Shown here piece by piece: positions 63,841-64,000 of a DNA stretch of 64,000 nt. The translations under genes were made by a program, and so were the position numbers. Location: assembly GCF_041928815.1 (NCBI RefSeq), contig NZ_JBHFEI010000003.1:402934-466933 (forward strand). Direction: 5' to 3'. Numbering within the stretch: the first letter of the stretch is position 1; each line of letters opens with the position of its first letter. The notes under the pieces are model-generated. The model ran no database searches, was not told the DNA's origin, and worked only from the letters and a program-made list of their open reading frames with translations. Source of the DNA: JBHFEI01 sp041928815. GTDB taxonomy: Bacteria > Pseudomonadota > Alphaproteobacteria > Rhizobiales > Rhizobiaceae.

Positions 63841-64000
63841 CTAGGACACGGACTCATAAGCTGATGCGATCCACATTCTCGTGGCGGCGATCTTGAGTGC
63901 TGCGAGGTAGTTGTCTGCCCGGTGGTCATATCGCGTTGCCAAGCCGCGCATCTGTTTGATGCGATTGAAGAACCGCTCCACGAGATTGCGCTGGCGGTAG
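63841..64000 (-). mobile_element. IS5-family transposase, 3' end (5' part outside window)
   Basis: The minus strand at the window edge encodes YRQRNLVERFFNRIKQMRGL followed by ATRYDHRADNYLAALKIAATRMWIA and a TAG at 63843-63841. This is the DDE-domain end of an IS5/IS427-group transposase, with the catalytic glutamate in NLVERFFNRIKQ and the conserved RYDHRADNYLA. Only 53 codons are visible; whether the element is intact cannot be judged. Confidence 0.88.

Noticed and set aside
63471..63929. 152-codon minus-strand frame spanning the GntR end and the repeat unit
   Set aside because: Arg/Pro-rich shadow that crosses the GntR gene, both repeat arms and the transposase end.

Overview
The window is about 64 kb of GC-rich DNA from the chromosome of an alphaproteobacterium, most probably of the order Hyphomicrobiales (Rhizobiales). 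This rests on several things read in the sequence. There is a circularly permuted two-piece tmRNA gene with the tag ANDNYAEARLAA. There is a run of genes in rhizobial style: DUF4169/RHH/sspB, thyA-dfrA-hflK-hflC-degP, serB/miaA, ilvB-ilvH. Three or four promoters resemble those of the general-stress sigma factor EcfG, and there are HWE/HisKA_2-type histidine kinases. I cannot name the genus.

Layout. Positions 1-2414 hold the bulk of uvrD (3' end cut by the window). 2698-7028 is a two-gene RND efflux operon. An FAD-linked D-lactate/glycolate-type dehydrogenase and a large AsmA-family protein follow. 12.7-14.6 kb holds an RHH protein, DUF4169, the ClpXP adaptor sspB and the permuted ssrA on one strand. 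14.8-20.6 kb is thyA, dfrA, hflK, hflC, an ACT-domain gene and a Do-type protease. serB and miaA diverge from start codons that overlap by two bases. After a HerA-like ATPase comes an ilvB attenuator region (leader peptide, nested hairpins, terminator) and ilvB/ilvH; ilvC lies 13 kb downstream.

28-50 kb is more accessory: an aldo/keto reductase, a LysE exporter, a cobalt-type nitrile hydratase operon, a RecD-like helicase, many small regulators (MerR-LuxR chimera, membrane winged-helix protein, HxlR, MarR-GNAT, AsnC, TetR), a RocB-type peptidase, a second aldo/keto reductase, nuclease/phosphatase, NUDIX and PhzF enzymes. A tRNA-Lys(CUU) at 50.5 kb is followed by the remains of a tyrosine recombinase, marking an old integration site. 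Next to it is a four-gene signalling operon on the minus strand: LOV (blue-light) histidine kinase, single-domain response regulator, GAF/PAS HWE kinase and a second single-domain regulator.

55-64 kb holds an MFS transporter and an envelope/stress group: a PhnA-like membrane protein, the TIGR02587/TIGR02588 pair, and homologues of the E. coli clsB-ybhN-ybhP set. Several of these have GGAAC-N16/17-GTT promoters, which points to general-stress control, the kind of response LOV/HWE kinases often feed. The window ends in a GntR regulator, a small gene flanked by 31-nt imperfect inverted repeats, and the 3' end of an IS5-family transposase.
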